Shown: positions 5,943-13,020 of the stretch, piece by piece | Position numbering within the stretch: position 1 is the first letter of the stretch | Layout of the letters: each line of letters begins with the position of its first letter | NCBI GenBank assembly: GCA_045538895.1 | Contig: JAZQEH010000091.1 | Coordinates: 1 to 45,463, forward strand | Direction of reading: 5' to 3' | DNA: 45,463 nucleotides | Source: UMGS902 sp045538895 | Lineage (GTDB): Bacteria; Bacillota; Clostridia; Oscillospirales; CAG-272 | Translations under genes and position numbers: made by a program | The notes under the pieces: model-generated | Database searches by the model: none | What the model was told of the DNA's origin: nothing | What the model saw: the letters and a program-made list of their open reading frames with translations, nothing else

Positions 5943-8345
5943 TTACAAACTTTCTGCGTATCTTACGGTTTCCATAGCGTCTTTTGCATATTTGTCTGCG
6001 CCTATTTGCATTGCGTATTCTTCGGTAAGAACTGCACCGCCAACAACAACCTTGCACCACGGAGCATCCTTACGGAGCAACTTTATAGTTTCCTCCATTG
6101 CAGGCACGGTGGTGGTCATAAGAGCACTCAAACCGACTATGGGAGCGTGAAGTTTTACAACCTCGTCTACAATCGTTTTGGGAGCGACGTCTTTGCCGAG
6201 GTCAGTTACTGCAAAGCCGTAATTCTCAAGCAAAAGCTTAACAATGTTTTTGCCGATGTCATGGATATCCCCCTGCACGGTTGCAATAACAACTGCGGCT
6301 TTTGAAGTTGTTTGCTCTGCGGTCTGTGCCATTTTCTCCTTGATTACTTCAAAAGCACTTTTAGCCGCCTCTGCTGCCATTAACAACTGCGGCAGATAAA
6401 CGGTATTCTTTTCAAATCCAACACCTACTATATCGAGTGCGGGTATTATTTCGTTTTGCACAATATCAAGCGGTAGAGCGGAGTTTAACGCTTCACTTGT
6501 AAGCTTTGCGGCTTGCTCTTTCAGCCCCTTTATAATTGCATGCTGCAATGCAGAAGTGACGTTTGCCTTTTCTTTGGTGACGGGAACGGTGCTTGCGGTT
6601 TCAAAAACGGTATTTTCTGCAAATGTGATATAATCCGCACAGTTTTCATCCATTCCGCAAAGCGCACGGTATGAGTAATACGTTTTCATCATTTCGGTAG
6701 AAAACGGATTCATAATAGCCGCATTCAGCCCGTTTGCAAGTGCAAGTGAGAAGAAAGCACCGTTAATTGAATCACGGTTTGGTAAACCGAATGAAACGTT
6801 TGAAACACCGAGTGACGTGTTGCAACCGAGTTCTTCTTTAATAGTTTTAAGGGCGTTTAAAGTAACGTTTGCCGCATTTATATCGGCACTTATAGGCATT
6901 GTGAGAGTATCAAAAATGATATCTTTTTTATCAATTCCGTACTCGGCGGCAGTAGCAATGATTCGTTTTGCAATCTCTACTCTACCCTCTACGGTTGACG
7001 GAATTCCGTTTTCGTCAAGAGTCAATGCAACAACAACACCGCCGTATTTTTTTACCAATGGGAAAATAGCAGACATGCTTTCGGCTTTGCCGTTCACAGA
7101 GTTTACCATCGCTTTGCCGTTGTAAACACGTAATGCGGCTTCCATTGCTTCGGGAGAGGCGGTGTCGATCTGCAAGGGTAAATCCGAAACAGTCTGGATT
7201 TCAAAAGATGCTTTTTTGAGCATCGAAACCTCGTCAATTTCGGGGAGTCCAACGTTTACGTCAAGTACGTGTACACCTTTTTCATGCTGCTTGATAGCTT
7301 CGGATAGAATATAATCTATATCGTTTTCATAAAGTGCTTGCTTCAAACGCTTTTTACCCGTAGGATTTATGCGTTCACCGATAAGTATGGGGGAATTGCC
7401 AAAGAAAACTGCATGAGTATACGATGAAACAACCGAAAAATCCTTTTTAACAATCGGCATAGGGGATGTATTTGAAACAATTTCGGAGAGGGACTCGATA
7501 TATTCGGGAGTTGTGCCGCAACAGCCACCGACAATACGTACACCTTGGTTTACAAGAGCGGCAACGTCTGCGGAAAATTCGCATGCGTCAACATCGTATA
7601 CGGTTTTTCCGTCTAAGTTCTTGGGTAAGCCTGCATTAGGCTTCAGAATTACAGGAACAGAGGCATATTTTAAGTATTCGTTTACAACCGATGCAAGCTG
7701 CTTCGGACCGAGCGAACAGTTTACACCTATTGCATCAGCTCCCATGCCTTCAAGCATAGCAACCATAGCGGCAGGAGATGCACCGGTCATGAGCTTTCCG
7801 TCTTCGCCATAGGCATTTGAAACAAAAACGGGCAGATCGCAGTTCTCTTTTGCGGCGAGTAAAGCGGCCTTGGTTTCGTAAGAGTCGTTCATGGTTTCAA
7901 TCATGATAAGGTCAACGCCGTATTTTACACCAAGTTTTATAGTTGTCGCAAAAACCGAAACCGCATCTTCAAAATCAAGGTCACCGTAAGGCTTCAGGAG
8001 TTTTCCGGTAGGACCGATATCAAGTGCAACGTATTTATTTTTTCGACTTTCACTGACCTTTGCTGCTTCCCTTGCATTGAATATTGCGGCTTTTATGATT
8101 TCTTCGAGCTCATTCTCGGGAAAATGCAGAGAATTTGCACCGAAAGTGTTGGTATTTACAATATTACTTCCGGCATTGAAATAATCAAGGTGTATTTTTT
8201 GGATAACGTCGGGATGTGTAATATTCCACGTTTCGGGACGCTCACCTGCGGTAAGTCCTGCCTTTTGCAAAAGCGTACCCATTCCGCCGTCAAGGATTGT
8301 AATATTGTTTTTGATAAATTCTAAAACATTCATTTTAACACTCAT
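5943..8345 (-). CDS. metH: Cobalamin-dependent methionine synthase, short form
   Basis: MetH transfers the methyl group from 5-methyl-tetrahydrofolate to homocysteine through methylcobalamin. Domains in order are: homocysteine-binding (about 10-290, zinc ligands Cys210, Cys275 and Cys276); pterin-binding (about 315-565, starting near LIGERINPTG); a helical cap (about 585-675); and cobalamin-binding (about 680-800, with GDIHDIG and axial His695). The 800 residues lack the C-terminal AdoMet reactivation domain of the 1,200-residue enzyme, as in many Firmicutes. A separate reactivation protein is therefore expected elsewhere. Starts at 8345 and 8333 are both possible and neither has a strong binding site. 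It is the last gene of the operon, nine bases after metF, which supplies its methyl donor. Confidence 0.93.
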   Translation of the reverse strand: MSVKMNVLEFIKNNITILDGGMGTLLQKAGLTAGERPETWNITHPDVIQKIHLDYFNAGSNIVNTNTFGANSLHFPENELEEIIKAAIFNAREAAKVSESRKNKYVALDIGPTGKLLKPYGDLDFEDAVSVFATTIKLGVKYGVDLIMIETMNDSYETKAALLAAKENCDLPVFVSNAYGEDGKLMTGASPAAMVAMLEGMGADAIGVNCSLGPKQLASVVNEYLKYASVPVILKPNAGLPKNLDGKTVYDVDACEFSADVAALVNQGVRIVGGCCGTTPEYIESLSEIVSNTSPMPIVKKDFSVVSSYTHAVFFGNSPILIGERINPTGKKRLKQALYENDIDYILSEAIKQHEKGVHVLDVNVGLPEIDEVSMLKKASFEIQTVSDLPLQIDTASPEAMEAALRVYNGKAMVNSVNGKAESMSAIFPLVKKYGGVVVALTLDENGIPSTVEGRVEIAKRIIATAAEYGIDKKDIIFDTLTMPISADINAANVTLNALKTIKEELGCNTSLGVSNVSFGLPNRDSINGAFFSLALANGLNAAIMNPFSTEMMKTYYSYRALCGMDENCADYITFAENTVFETASTVPVTKEKANVTSALQHAIIKGLKEQAAKLTSEALNSALPLDIVQNEIIPALDIVGVGFEKNTVYLPQLLMAAEAAKSAFEVIKEKMAQTAEQTTSKAAVVIATVQGDIHDIGKNIVKLLLENYGFAVTDLGKDVAPKTIVDEVVKLHAPIVGLSALMTTTVPAMEETIKLLRKDAPWCKVVVGGAVLTEEYAMQIGADKYAKDAMETVRYAESL

Positions 8346-8354
8346 TCATTAAGT

Positions 8355-9233
8355 TTATTTTGTAATAATATCCGAAAGATTATCTTGTATTTTTGCGGCA
8401 ACGTCGGGTTTGTTCATAGAATAAACATGAACGTTTTTAATTCCGTTTGCATATAAGTCAATAATCTGATCGGTGGCGTATGCAATTCCCGCTTGCTTCA
8501 TTGCTTCAGGGCTTGAGCCGAATTTATCAACAAGACTCTTGAAACGTTGTGGCATAAATGAACCGGAAAGCTTGATTGCACGGTCAACCTGATTTGCATT
8601 TGTTATTGGCATAATGCCCGGAATAATCGGAACGGTGATGCCTGCTTCACGGATTTTGTAAAGGAAATTGTAAAGAAGATTATTGTCAAAAAACATTTGC
8701 GTTGTCAAAAAGTCGCAACCTGCATCAACTTTTTCCTTAAGAAACGCAATGTCTTCTTTTTGATTTGTACTTTCCGGATGGATTTCTGGATAGCATGCAC
8801 CGCCAATACAGAAATCGGTGCCGCTTTCTTTAAGCTCTCTTACAAGGTCGATTGCATGATGATAGTGCCATGTACTTCGGTCGGAATTCTCAAGTTCCGG
8901 TGTGAGGTCACCTCGAAGAGCCATGACATTTTCGATACCTGCGTTTTTTATGGCTTCGATTTTGGCATGCACCGTTTCTTTTGTAGAAGAAACGCAGGTA
9001 AGATGTGCCAATGTGGGAACACCATATATTTTTTTGATGTTTTCTGCTATATCAAGCGTGTATTTGCTTGTTCCACCGCCTGCACCGTACGTAACGCTCA
9101 TAAAAGACGGTTTTAACTTTGCGATTTCTTCTGTTGCGTGCTTTACGCTTTCAAAAGCTGTGTCAACCTTTGGCGGAAAAACTTCAAAGGAAAGCGAAAG
9201 CGAATCTTTTTCAAAAAGCTTTGTAAGTTTCAT
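8355..9233 (-). CDS. metF: 5,10-methylenetetrahydrofolate reductase
   Basis: MetF reduces methylene-tetrahydrofolate to methyl-tetrahydrofolate with FAD. The 292-residue product starts with the typical strand LSLSFEVFPPK, followed by SVTYGAGGGTS and the ALRGDLTP loop. The later segment TTQMFFDN is also conserved. The start ATG directly abuts the trmO stop codon, and its GAGGTG binding site lies inside the end of trmO. This indicates translational coupling. It feeds MetH, encoded directly downstream. Confidence 0.95.
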   Translation of the reverse strand: MKLTKLFEKDSLSLSFEVFPPKVDTAFESVKHATEEIAKLKPSFMSVTYGAGGGTSKYTLDIAENIKKIYGVPTLAHLTCVSSTKETVHAKIEAIKNAGIENVMALRGDLTPELENSDRSTWHYHHAIDLVRELKESGTDFCIGGACYPEIHPESTNQKEDIAFLKEKVDAGCDFLTTQMFFDNNLLYNFLYKIREAGITVPIIPGIMPITNANQVDRAIKLSGSFMPQRFKSLVDKFGSSPEAMKQAGIAYATDQIIDLYANGIKNVHVYSMNKPDVAAKIQDNLSDIITK

Positions 9234-9905
9234 TTAAGTCACCTCGATAACAGTAAGAGTGCCGTTTGAAACGGAAAATTTAATTTCAAAATCGGAAAAC
9301 GGAAATCCGAATATCCTATCGGAGTCCTGAATGTATTGCGGTCTTGGATCTTCGGAAAGAAGTTCGATCAAGGCTTCACGTTTGCTAATCGGTATTTTCT
9401 TAAGTAATTCTTCCGGAAAAACTACATTTAAGAGGTAATTTTTCTTTTCGTCTGCAAAACCGCACGTAGCCTCGGGATGGCAGTCGGTAAAAGATAGATA
9501 CGGTTTAATGTCATATATCGGTGTTTTGTCCATGAGGTCTGCCCCCAAAACACGCAGCACACTTCCCTGCGGAGTTTTCTCGATTCCAAGCAGTTTTACT
9601 GATGAAAGGCCTATAGGATTAGGTCGAAACGGTGAGCGTGTGGCAAAAACTCCGATACGTTTGTTACCGCCGAGTCTTGGTGGTCGGACAGTTGGTGACC
9701 AGGTGTCACGTTCGGCTTCGGAGAATTTCCAGATTAACCATAAATGGCTGTAGCCTTCAAGCCCTCGGAGGGCTTCGTCATTTCTGTACTCGGGTTCAAA
9801 AACGATAGTGGACTCAAACTCCGCGAGTCCGCTCTGCCGCGGAATACCGAATTTTGTAGGAAAATCCGTATGTATATATGCAATTATATTCATTGGTTTT
9901 TCCAT
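9234..9905 (-). CDS. trmO: tRNA (N6-threonylcarbamoyladenosine-37) methyltransferase, TrmO/TsaA family
   Basis: TrmO methylates t6A37 of tRNAs decoding ACY, using S-adenosylmethionine. The 223-residue product has the family segments GLEGYSHLWLIW (about 47-58), ATRSPFRPNPIGLS (about 87-100) and DLMDKTPIYDIKPYLS (about 122-137). The C-terminal extension SEDPRPQYIQ is also typical. The ATG at 9905 is preceded by GAGGA. It lies nine bases after the acetyltransferase gene and directly before metF. The link to the methionine genes is plausible because it consumes AdoMet, but may be chance. Confidence 0.9.
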   Translation of the reverse strand: MEKPMNIIAYIHTDFPTKFGIPRQSGLAEFESTIVFEPEYRNDEALRGLEGYSHLWLIWKFSEAERDTWSPTVRPPRLGGNKRIGVFATRSPFRPNPIGLSSVKLLGIEKTPQGSVLRVLGADLMDKTPIYDIKPYLSFTDCHPEATCGFADEKKNYLLNVVFPEELLKKIPISKREALIELLSEDPRPQYIQDSDRIFGFPFSDFEIKFSVSNGTLTVIEVT

Positions 9906-9914
9906 TTTAGTTCC

Positions 9915-10715
9915 TCACATGTATAAGTGTTTTTCTAAAGGCAAATCGTCGCTCATCAATTCAGCACCGCCGCTGCGGTTAAAGATAAGCTCCATAACCT
10001 CTTTCATTTTGCGTGCATTGCAAAGTTGGGCATTGGCGTTTCCGATAAAACCGTCAATAATGCAATTATGGTACCTGAACGCAGGCTCGTATTTTGGATA
10101 TTGCATTGAAACGTCTTTAATGCCAACTGCCTCATGCGGGTGCATTTCTTGTGATACGATATGTCCGTCAGGATGCTTTACGGTTGCGACAGTGGCATTT
10201 TGTGCAAGGCGATTTGGTACTCCGAGCATTTCTTCAACGCAATGCAGATACGTGTTTCTGTTATGACCTACTCCGATAAGAAGAATATATCCGTTGTTTT
10301 CAAAAATTTTGCCATAGCAGCCCTTGGGGTTTGCAGGAGTATCAAACGTATCTTCACCGTATGCAAATGCGTTCGCACGCTCAATATCTCCAAAAACAGC
10401 CATTGAGTGGGTTGGATGTAAAGTGCGGACTTGTGTCATTTTTGCCGCAATATTTGGCAATGTTCCTATGCAAGTGCTTGAATCGGTTAAATCCAACGTA
10501 ATTTTGCCGGTAGTGTATATGTTTGCCCAGGTGTGAGTCGGGATACACAAAAGTCCACCGTCAGCGGTAAAGTATTCAATGAGAGCATCTAAAAGTCCCT
10601 CGCCCCTACCCTCCACTTCGCCTATTGCACGTAAAGACGAGTGTACAAGAACAATACTGTCAGTAGGAGCATTCATTTTTTTCAGTTGTTCAAATATTTT
10701 ACTTTTGTTTGTCAT
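9915..10715 (-). CDS. AAC(3)-like N-acetyltransferase (antibiotic_NAT family)
   Basis: The 266-residue product contains the family motifs VLVHSSLRAIG (about 22-32), LLCIPTHTW and THSMAVFG, and the later segment GYILLIGVGHNRNT. Members acetylate the 3-amino group of aminoglycosides using acetyl-CoA, but many chromosomal Firmicutes relatives have no shown resistance role. The start at 10715 overlaps the stop of the upstream lipoprotein gene as ATGA. That overlap fixes the start better than the longer open frame. It belongs to the lipoprotein-to-metH operon. Resistance should not be assumed from the family name. Confidence 0.85.
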   Translation of the reverse strand: MTNKSKIFEQLKKMNAPTDSIVLVHSSLRAIGEVEGRGEGLLDALIEYFTADGGLLCIPTHTWANIYTTGKITLDLTDSSTCIGTLPNIAAKMTQVRTLHPTHSMAVFGDIERANAFAYGEDTFDTPANPKGCYGKIFENNGYILLIGVGHNRNTYLHCVEEMLGVPNRLAQNATVATVKHPDGHIVSQEMHPHEAVGIKDVSMQYPKYEPAFRYHNCIIDGFIGNANAQLCNARKMKEVMELIFNRSGGAELMSDDLPLEKHLYM

Positions 10716-10996
10716 TTTACACATTTTTTGCATGGCGCTTTTGTTACCATGGCTTCTTCGAGTGTTGTTTCGGTAGCATTCTTGCCTGCACAATCGGATG
10801 AATAGTGGTATTTTGTACCGCTTGGAGTCACAAATACAATGTCTAAATCTTCGATTGATTTCGGAGTGTCTGTAGTTTGTATAGCCGAATTTTTAATCTC
10901 TCTTGCTGGCATATATATCACGCCACGGCTTATGTTATCAGAGGTACATGATGAGAAAAGCAACAATATAGTTAAACAGCATAGTAATAATTTCAT
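10712..10996 (-). CDS. Small lipoprotein with a C-terminal three-Cys/His motif
   Basis: The 94-residue product starts with a lipoprotein signal (MKLLLCCLTILLLFSSC) whose lipobox FSSC ends at Cys17. The mature part is short. It closes with a domain of the form SGTKYHYSSDC, then a 20-residue spacer, then PCKKC. This KYH..C...PC..C pattern recurs in secreted Firmicutes proteins and nucleases and looks like a small metal- or disulfide-stabilised module. Its function is unknown. The ATG at 10996 has AAGGAA upstream. It is the first gene of the five-gene operon behind the promoter at 11028-11056. Confidence 0.75.
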   Translation of the reverse strand: MKLLLCCLTILLLFSSCTSDNISRGVIYMPAREIKNSAIQTTDTPKSIEDLDIVFVTPSGTKYHYSSDCAGKNATETTLEEAMVTKAPCKKCVK

Positions 10997-11027
10997 GTTG
11001 ATTCCTTAATGAGAATAAATTATAAAT

Positions 11028-11056
11028 ATTATATCATATATATAAATAAAATTCAA
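11028..11056 (-). promoter_or_regulatory. Promoter of the lipoprotein-aac-trmO-metF-metH operon
   Basis: On the minus strand there is TTGAAT (11051-11056), a 17-base spacer and TATAAT (11028-11033). No SAM riboswitch-like structure follows, because the leader is only about 25 bases. Confidence 0.7.
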
Positions 11057-11082
11057 TCTTCAATTTTGACGCAAACCTTTAC

Positions 11083-11111
11083 TTGACACTAATGTTCTTT
11101 TGTGATATAAT
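11083..11111 (+). promoter_or_regulatory. Promoter of the tRNA-Leu gene
   Basis: TTGACA (11083-11088) and TATAAT (11106-11111) are both consensus, with a 17-base spacer. They end 10 bases before the tRNA. Confidence 0.9.
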
Positions 11112-11121
11112 ATTAAAACTT

Positions 11122-11205
11122 GCGGGTGTGGCGGAATTGGCAGACGCGCTAGACTTAGGATCTAGTGTCCCCGACGTGCAGGTTCAAGTCCTGTCACCCG
11201 CACCA
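11122..11205 (+). tRNA. tRNA-Leu (anticodon UAG)
   Basis: The 84-base gene has a perfect 7-bp acceptor stem (GCGGGTG with CACCCGC), a long variable arm typical of class II tRNA, the T-loop GGTTCAAGTCC, and encoded CCA. The anticodon loop CTTAGGA gives anticodon TAG, reading CUA and other CUN leucine codons. Confidence 0.97.
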
Positions 11206-11242
11206 ACAACAAAGGGCACCCATAGGGTGCCCTTTGTTGTTG
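11204..11242 (+). terminator. 18-bp perfect hairpin at the tRNA 3' end, possible terminator
   Basis: The stem 11204-11221 pairs perfectly with 11225-11242 around an ATA loop, starting inside the tRNA CCA end. The descending arm ends TTTGTTGTTG, so it could terminate the tRNA transcript, though there is no pure T-run. Its inner half (CACCCATAGGGTG) is also the start of the tandem repeat unit. Confidence 0.55.
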
Positions 11243-11577
11243 ACTGTGCGGCGTTACATCTATTTGCGATAGCAAATAGAATACGGCTTGCGTAAGCAAG
11301 ACGTTGTCACCACGCACCGAAAAACACCCATAGGGTGCCCTTTGTTGTTGACTGTGCGGCGTTACATCTATTTGAGATAGCAAATAGAATACGACTTGCG
11401 TAAGCAAGACGTTGTCACCACGCACCGAAAAACACCCATAGGGTGCCCTTTGTTGTTGACTGTGCGGCGTTACATCTATTTGCGATAGCAAATAGAATAC
11501 GGCTTGCGTAGCAAGACGTTGTCACCACGCACCGAAAAACACCCATAGGGTGCCCTTTGTTGTTGACTGTGCGGCGT
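11217..11577. repeat. 108-bp tandem repeat, 3.4 copies
   Basis: Units start at 11217, 11325, 11433 and 11540 (lengths 108, 108 and 107, then a 38-base partial copy). The copies are almost identical: a few substitutions such as GCGATAGC/GAGATAGC, and one base missing in the third copy. Each unit contains three small hairpins: CACCC-ATA-GGGTG, CTATTTGC-GATA-GCAAATAG and CTTGC-GTAA-GCAAG. There is no ribosome binding site. The open frame that runs through on the minus strand follows from the multiple-of-three period. It lies between tRNA-Leu and the ncRNA-RT unit. Confidence 0.95.
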
Positions 11578-11594
11578 GATACTCTCATTTTATA

Positions 11595-11623
11595 TTGACT
11601 TGAATCATACAACATGCTAAAAT
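11595..11623 (+). promoter_or_regulatory. Promoter of the ncRNA-reverse transcriptase unit
   Basis: TTGACT (11595-11600) and TAAAAT (11618-11623) are separated by 17 bases. The predicted start near 11630 falls just ahead of the closing stem of the structured RNA. Confidence 0.7.
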
Positions 11624-11629
11624 ATAATA

Positions 11630-11775
11630 AAATTCATCAAATAATGCAAGGGAAAACGCATAGCGCCTGTTAGGGGCGAAGCATAGGCATTACAACGGTT
11701 TTGCAGGCAACCGCCTATGTTAAGTCCGGTAATCCTATAGGATTTTCAAATCATTTTTCCCTTGCTTTATTTTTT
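11630..11775 (+). ncRNA. Probable structured ncRNA upstream of the reverse transcriptase
   Basis: A long-range stem closes this region: 11639-11656 pairs with 11755-11772 in 17 of 18 positions, including a perfect 11-bp block (GCAAGGGAAAA with TTTTCCCTTGC). Inside are CGCC/GGCG (11664-11678), CATAGGC/GCCTATG (11682-11719) enclosing CGGTT/AACCG (11696-11713), and the palindrome AATCCTATAGGATT (11731-11744). The 3' arm runs into TTTATTTTTT (11766-11775), so the closing stem could act as an intrinsic terminator or attenuator. The RT start codon follows 10 bases later. Known precedent: DRT-type RTs and retrons use an adjacent ncRNA. No family assignment is made here. Confidence 0.65.
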
Positions 11776-11784
11776 AGGATCATC

Positions 11785-12996
11785 ATGAAAACAGTATCAG
11801 AAATAGTTTTGGACCACAATGTTTGGCTTGAATTTCTTGAATACAGGATTTCGGGTAATCATCTTTCGATTGCTGATGAGAATGATTTGCGAAAGTTTGT
11901 TGAAGAAAAAGAGTACGTAAACGTTGCAAATGATTTTATATCGGGGAAACCGTTCGCCGTTCCGACTTTGAAAGTATTGAATAAGCAGAATTCAAATAAG
12001 AAACGTACAGTCTATTTATTTTCTCGTGAGGAAAATTACTTTTTAAAATTTGTGTCTTACTGCCTTTTGCAATATGACTACTTGTTTGCCGATAATCTTT
12101 GTTCTTTCAGAAAATGTACGGATGTGAAATCTGCTTTAAGAAAACTGATCAATCAAAACGGTATTGATTATAAGTATTCTTACAAGGTGGATGTGAGCGA
12201 CTATTTTAATTCAGTAAATACTGAAATACTTTTGCCGATTTTAAAGGAAGCTTTGAAAAATGATGAACATTTGTATTCATTTGTCAAAATGCTTTTGGAA
12301 TCTCCTTTTGCAAAAAAGGACGGCAAGCTTATCACTGCTAAAAAAGGAATTATGGCAGGAGTTCCGATTGCGGCTTTTTTGGCAAATTTGTACTTAAAAG
12401 AACTTGATGAATATTTTTCCGAGTGTGGAGTTCTTTATGTCAGGTATTCCGATGATATAATGGTGTTTGCCGATACCAAAGAAGAACTTGATGGATATGT
12501 TGTTGTCATCAAAAACATATTGGCAAAGTATGCACTTTCTATAAACTCGAAAAAAGAGGTTTACACCTCCCCGGGAGAAACCTGGGAATTTCTTGGCTTT
12601 TCTTATGTTAACGGCAAAGTTGATATTTCTTCTGTTGCACTTGATAAACTTAAGAAAAAACTGAAACGCAAAGCCAAGGCGCTTGTCAGGTGGAAAGAAA
12701 AAAACAATGCTACGAATGAACGTGCCATAAAAGCATATATTAAGCGATTCAACAGAAAGTTTTTTGAGAATTCTAATGGTAACGAAACAACATGGTCATA
12801 TTGGTACTTCCCTGTTATAAATACTGATAAAAGTTTACACGTAATAGACCGATATATGCAGGATTGTATCCGATATATAGCAAACGGTAATTACTCAAAA
12901 TCCCGTTTTAACTTAAGATATGAAGAAATGAAACGTCTTGGCTACATCAGTCTTGTAAACAGATACTATGATTTTTTAGAAAATGGCAAAAAATAG
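11785..12996 (+). CDS. Standalone reverse transcriptase of unassigned group
   Basis: The 403-residue product is an RNA-directed DNA polymerase. Motif A is KVDVSDYFNSV (134-144, Asp136). Motif B is GIMAGVPIAAFLANLYL (188-204). The active site is YVRYSDDIMVF (218-228, Asp223 and Asp224). A later motif is WEFLGFSY (267-274). The basic C-terminal thumb ends in RYEEMKRLGYISLVNRYY. Motif B lacks the PQG of group II intron RTs. The retron NAxxH and VTG motifs are absent, and there is no maturase, HNH or protease domain. This leaves a DGR-like, G2L or 'unknown group' (UG/DRT-like) RT. The ATG at 11785 has AGGA upstream. The longer frame would run into the ncRNA. The protein is Lys-rich and AT-rich like an accessory gene. 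Confidence 0.88.
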   Translation: MKTVSEIVLDHNVWLEFLEYRISGNHLSIADENDLRKFVEEKEYVNVANDFISGKPFAVPTLKVLNKQNSNKKRTVYLFSREENYFLKFVSYCLLQYDYLFADNLCSFRKCTDVKSALRKLINQNGIDYKYSYKVDVSDYFNSVNTEILLPILKEALKNDEHLYSFVKMLLESPFAKKDGKLITAKKGIMAGVPIAAFLANLYLKELDEYFSECGVLYVRYSDDIMVFADTKEELDGYVVVIKNILAKYALSINSKKEVYTSPGETWEFLGFSYVNGKVDISSVALDKLKKKLKRKAKALVRWKEKNNATNERAIKAYIKRFNRKFFENSNGNETTWSYWYFPVINTDKSLHVIDRYMQDCIRYIANGNYSKSRFNLRYEEMKRLGYISLVNRYYDFLENGKK

Positions 12997-13020
12997 AGGC
13001 TGCATTGCAGCCTCTATTTT
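12990..13020. terminator. Bidirectional terminator between the RT and SPFH genes
   Basis: A perfect 14-bp stem (12990-13003 with 13007-13020) has an ATT loop and A/T tails on both sides. The RT stop codon (12994-12996) lies inside the left arm, and the SPFH stop begins at the right edge. One hairpin therefore serves both convergent genes. Confidence 0.9.

Noticed and set aside
5835..6305. Plus-strand open frame over the metH 3' end
   Set aside because: It lies antisense to the conserved B12-binding domain of metH and has no ribosome binding site.
9915..10715. Acquired antibiotic-resistance gene
   Set aside because: The AAC(3)-like gene is tightly embedded in a chromosomal operon with no mobile-element signs. 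The family includes many members without resistance activity.
10997..11028. SAM riboswitch or T-box in front of the metF-metH operon
   Set aside because: The predicted leader is only about 25-30 bases, too short for either, and no such structure is seen inside the operon before metF.
11162..11491. Minus-strand open frame of about 109 codons through the tandem repeat, with an internally repeated protein sequence
   Set aside because: The 108-bp period is a multiple of three, so one stop-free frame is carried along automatically. It has no ribosome binding site or promoter and runs into the tRNA gene.
11217..11577. CRISPR array
   Set aside because: The units are 108 bp and identical throughout, with no alternation of short repeats and unique spacers and no cas genes.
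11630..12996. Retron (msr-msd plus RT)
   Set aside because: The closing stem is retron-like, but the RT lacks the NAxxH and VTG motifs. The closing arms also lie entirely upstream, without a recognisable branching-guanosine context.
11630..12996. Group II intron with its encoded protein
   Set aside because: Motif B lacks PQG, there is no maturase or endonuclease domain, and no domain V-like hairpin with the AGC triad follows the gene.
11630..12996. Diversity-generating retroelement
   Set aside because: No template/variable repeat pair, no Avd-like gene and no C-type-lectin target gene are nearby, although motif B is somewhat DGR-like.
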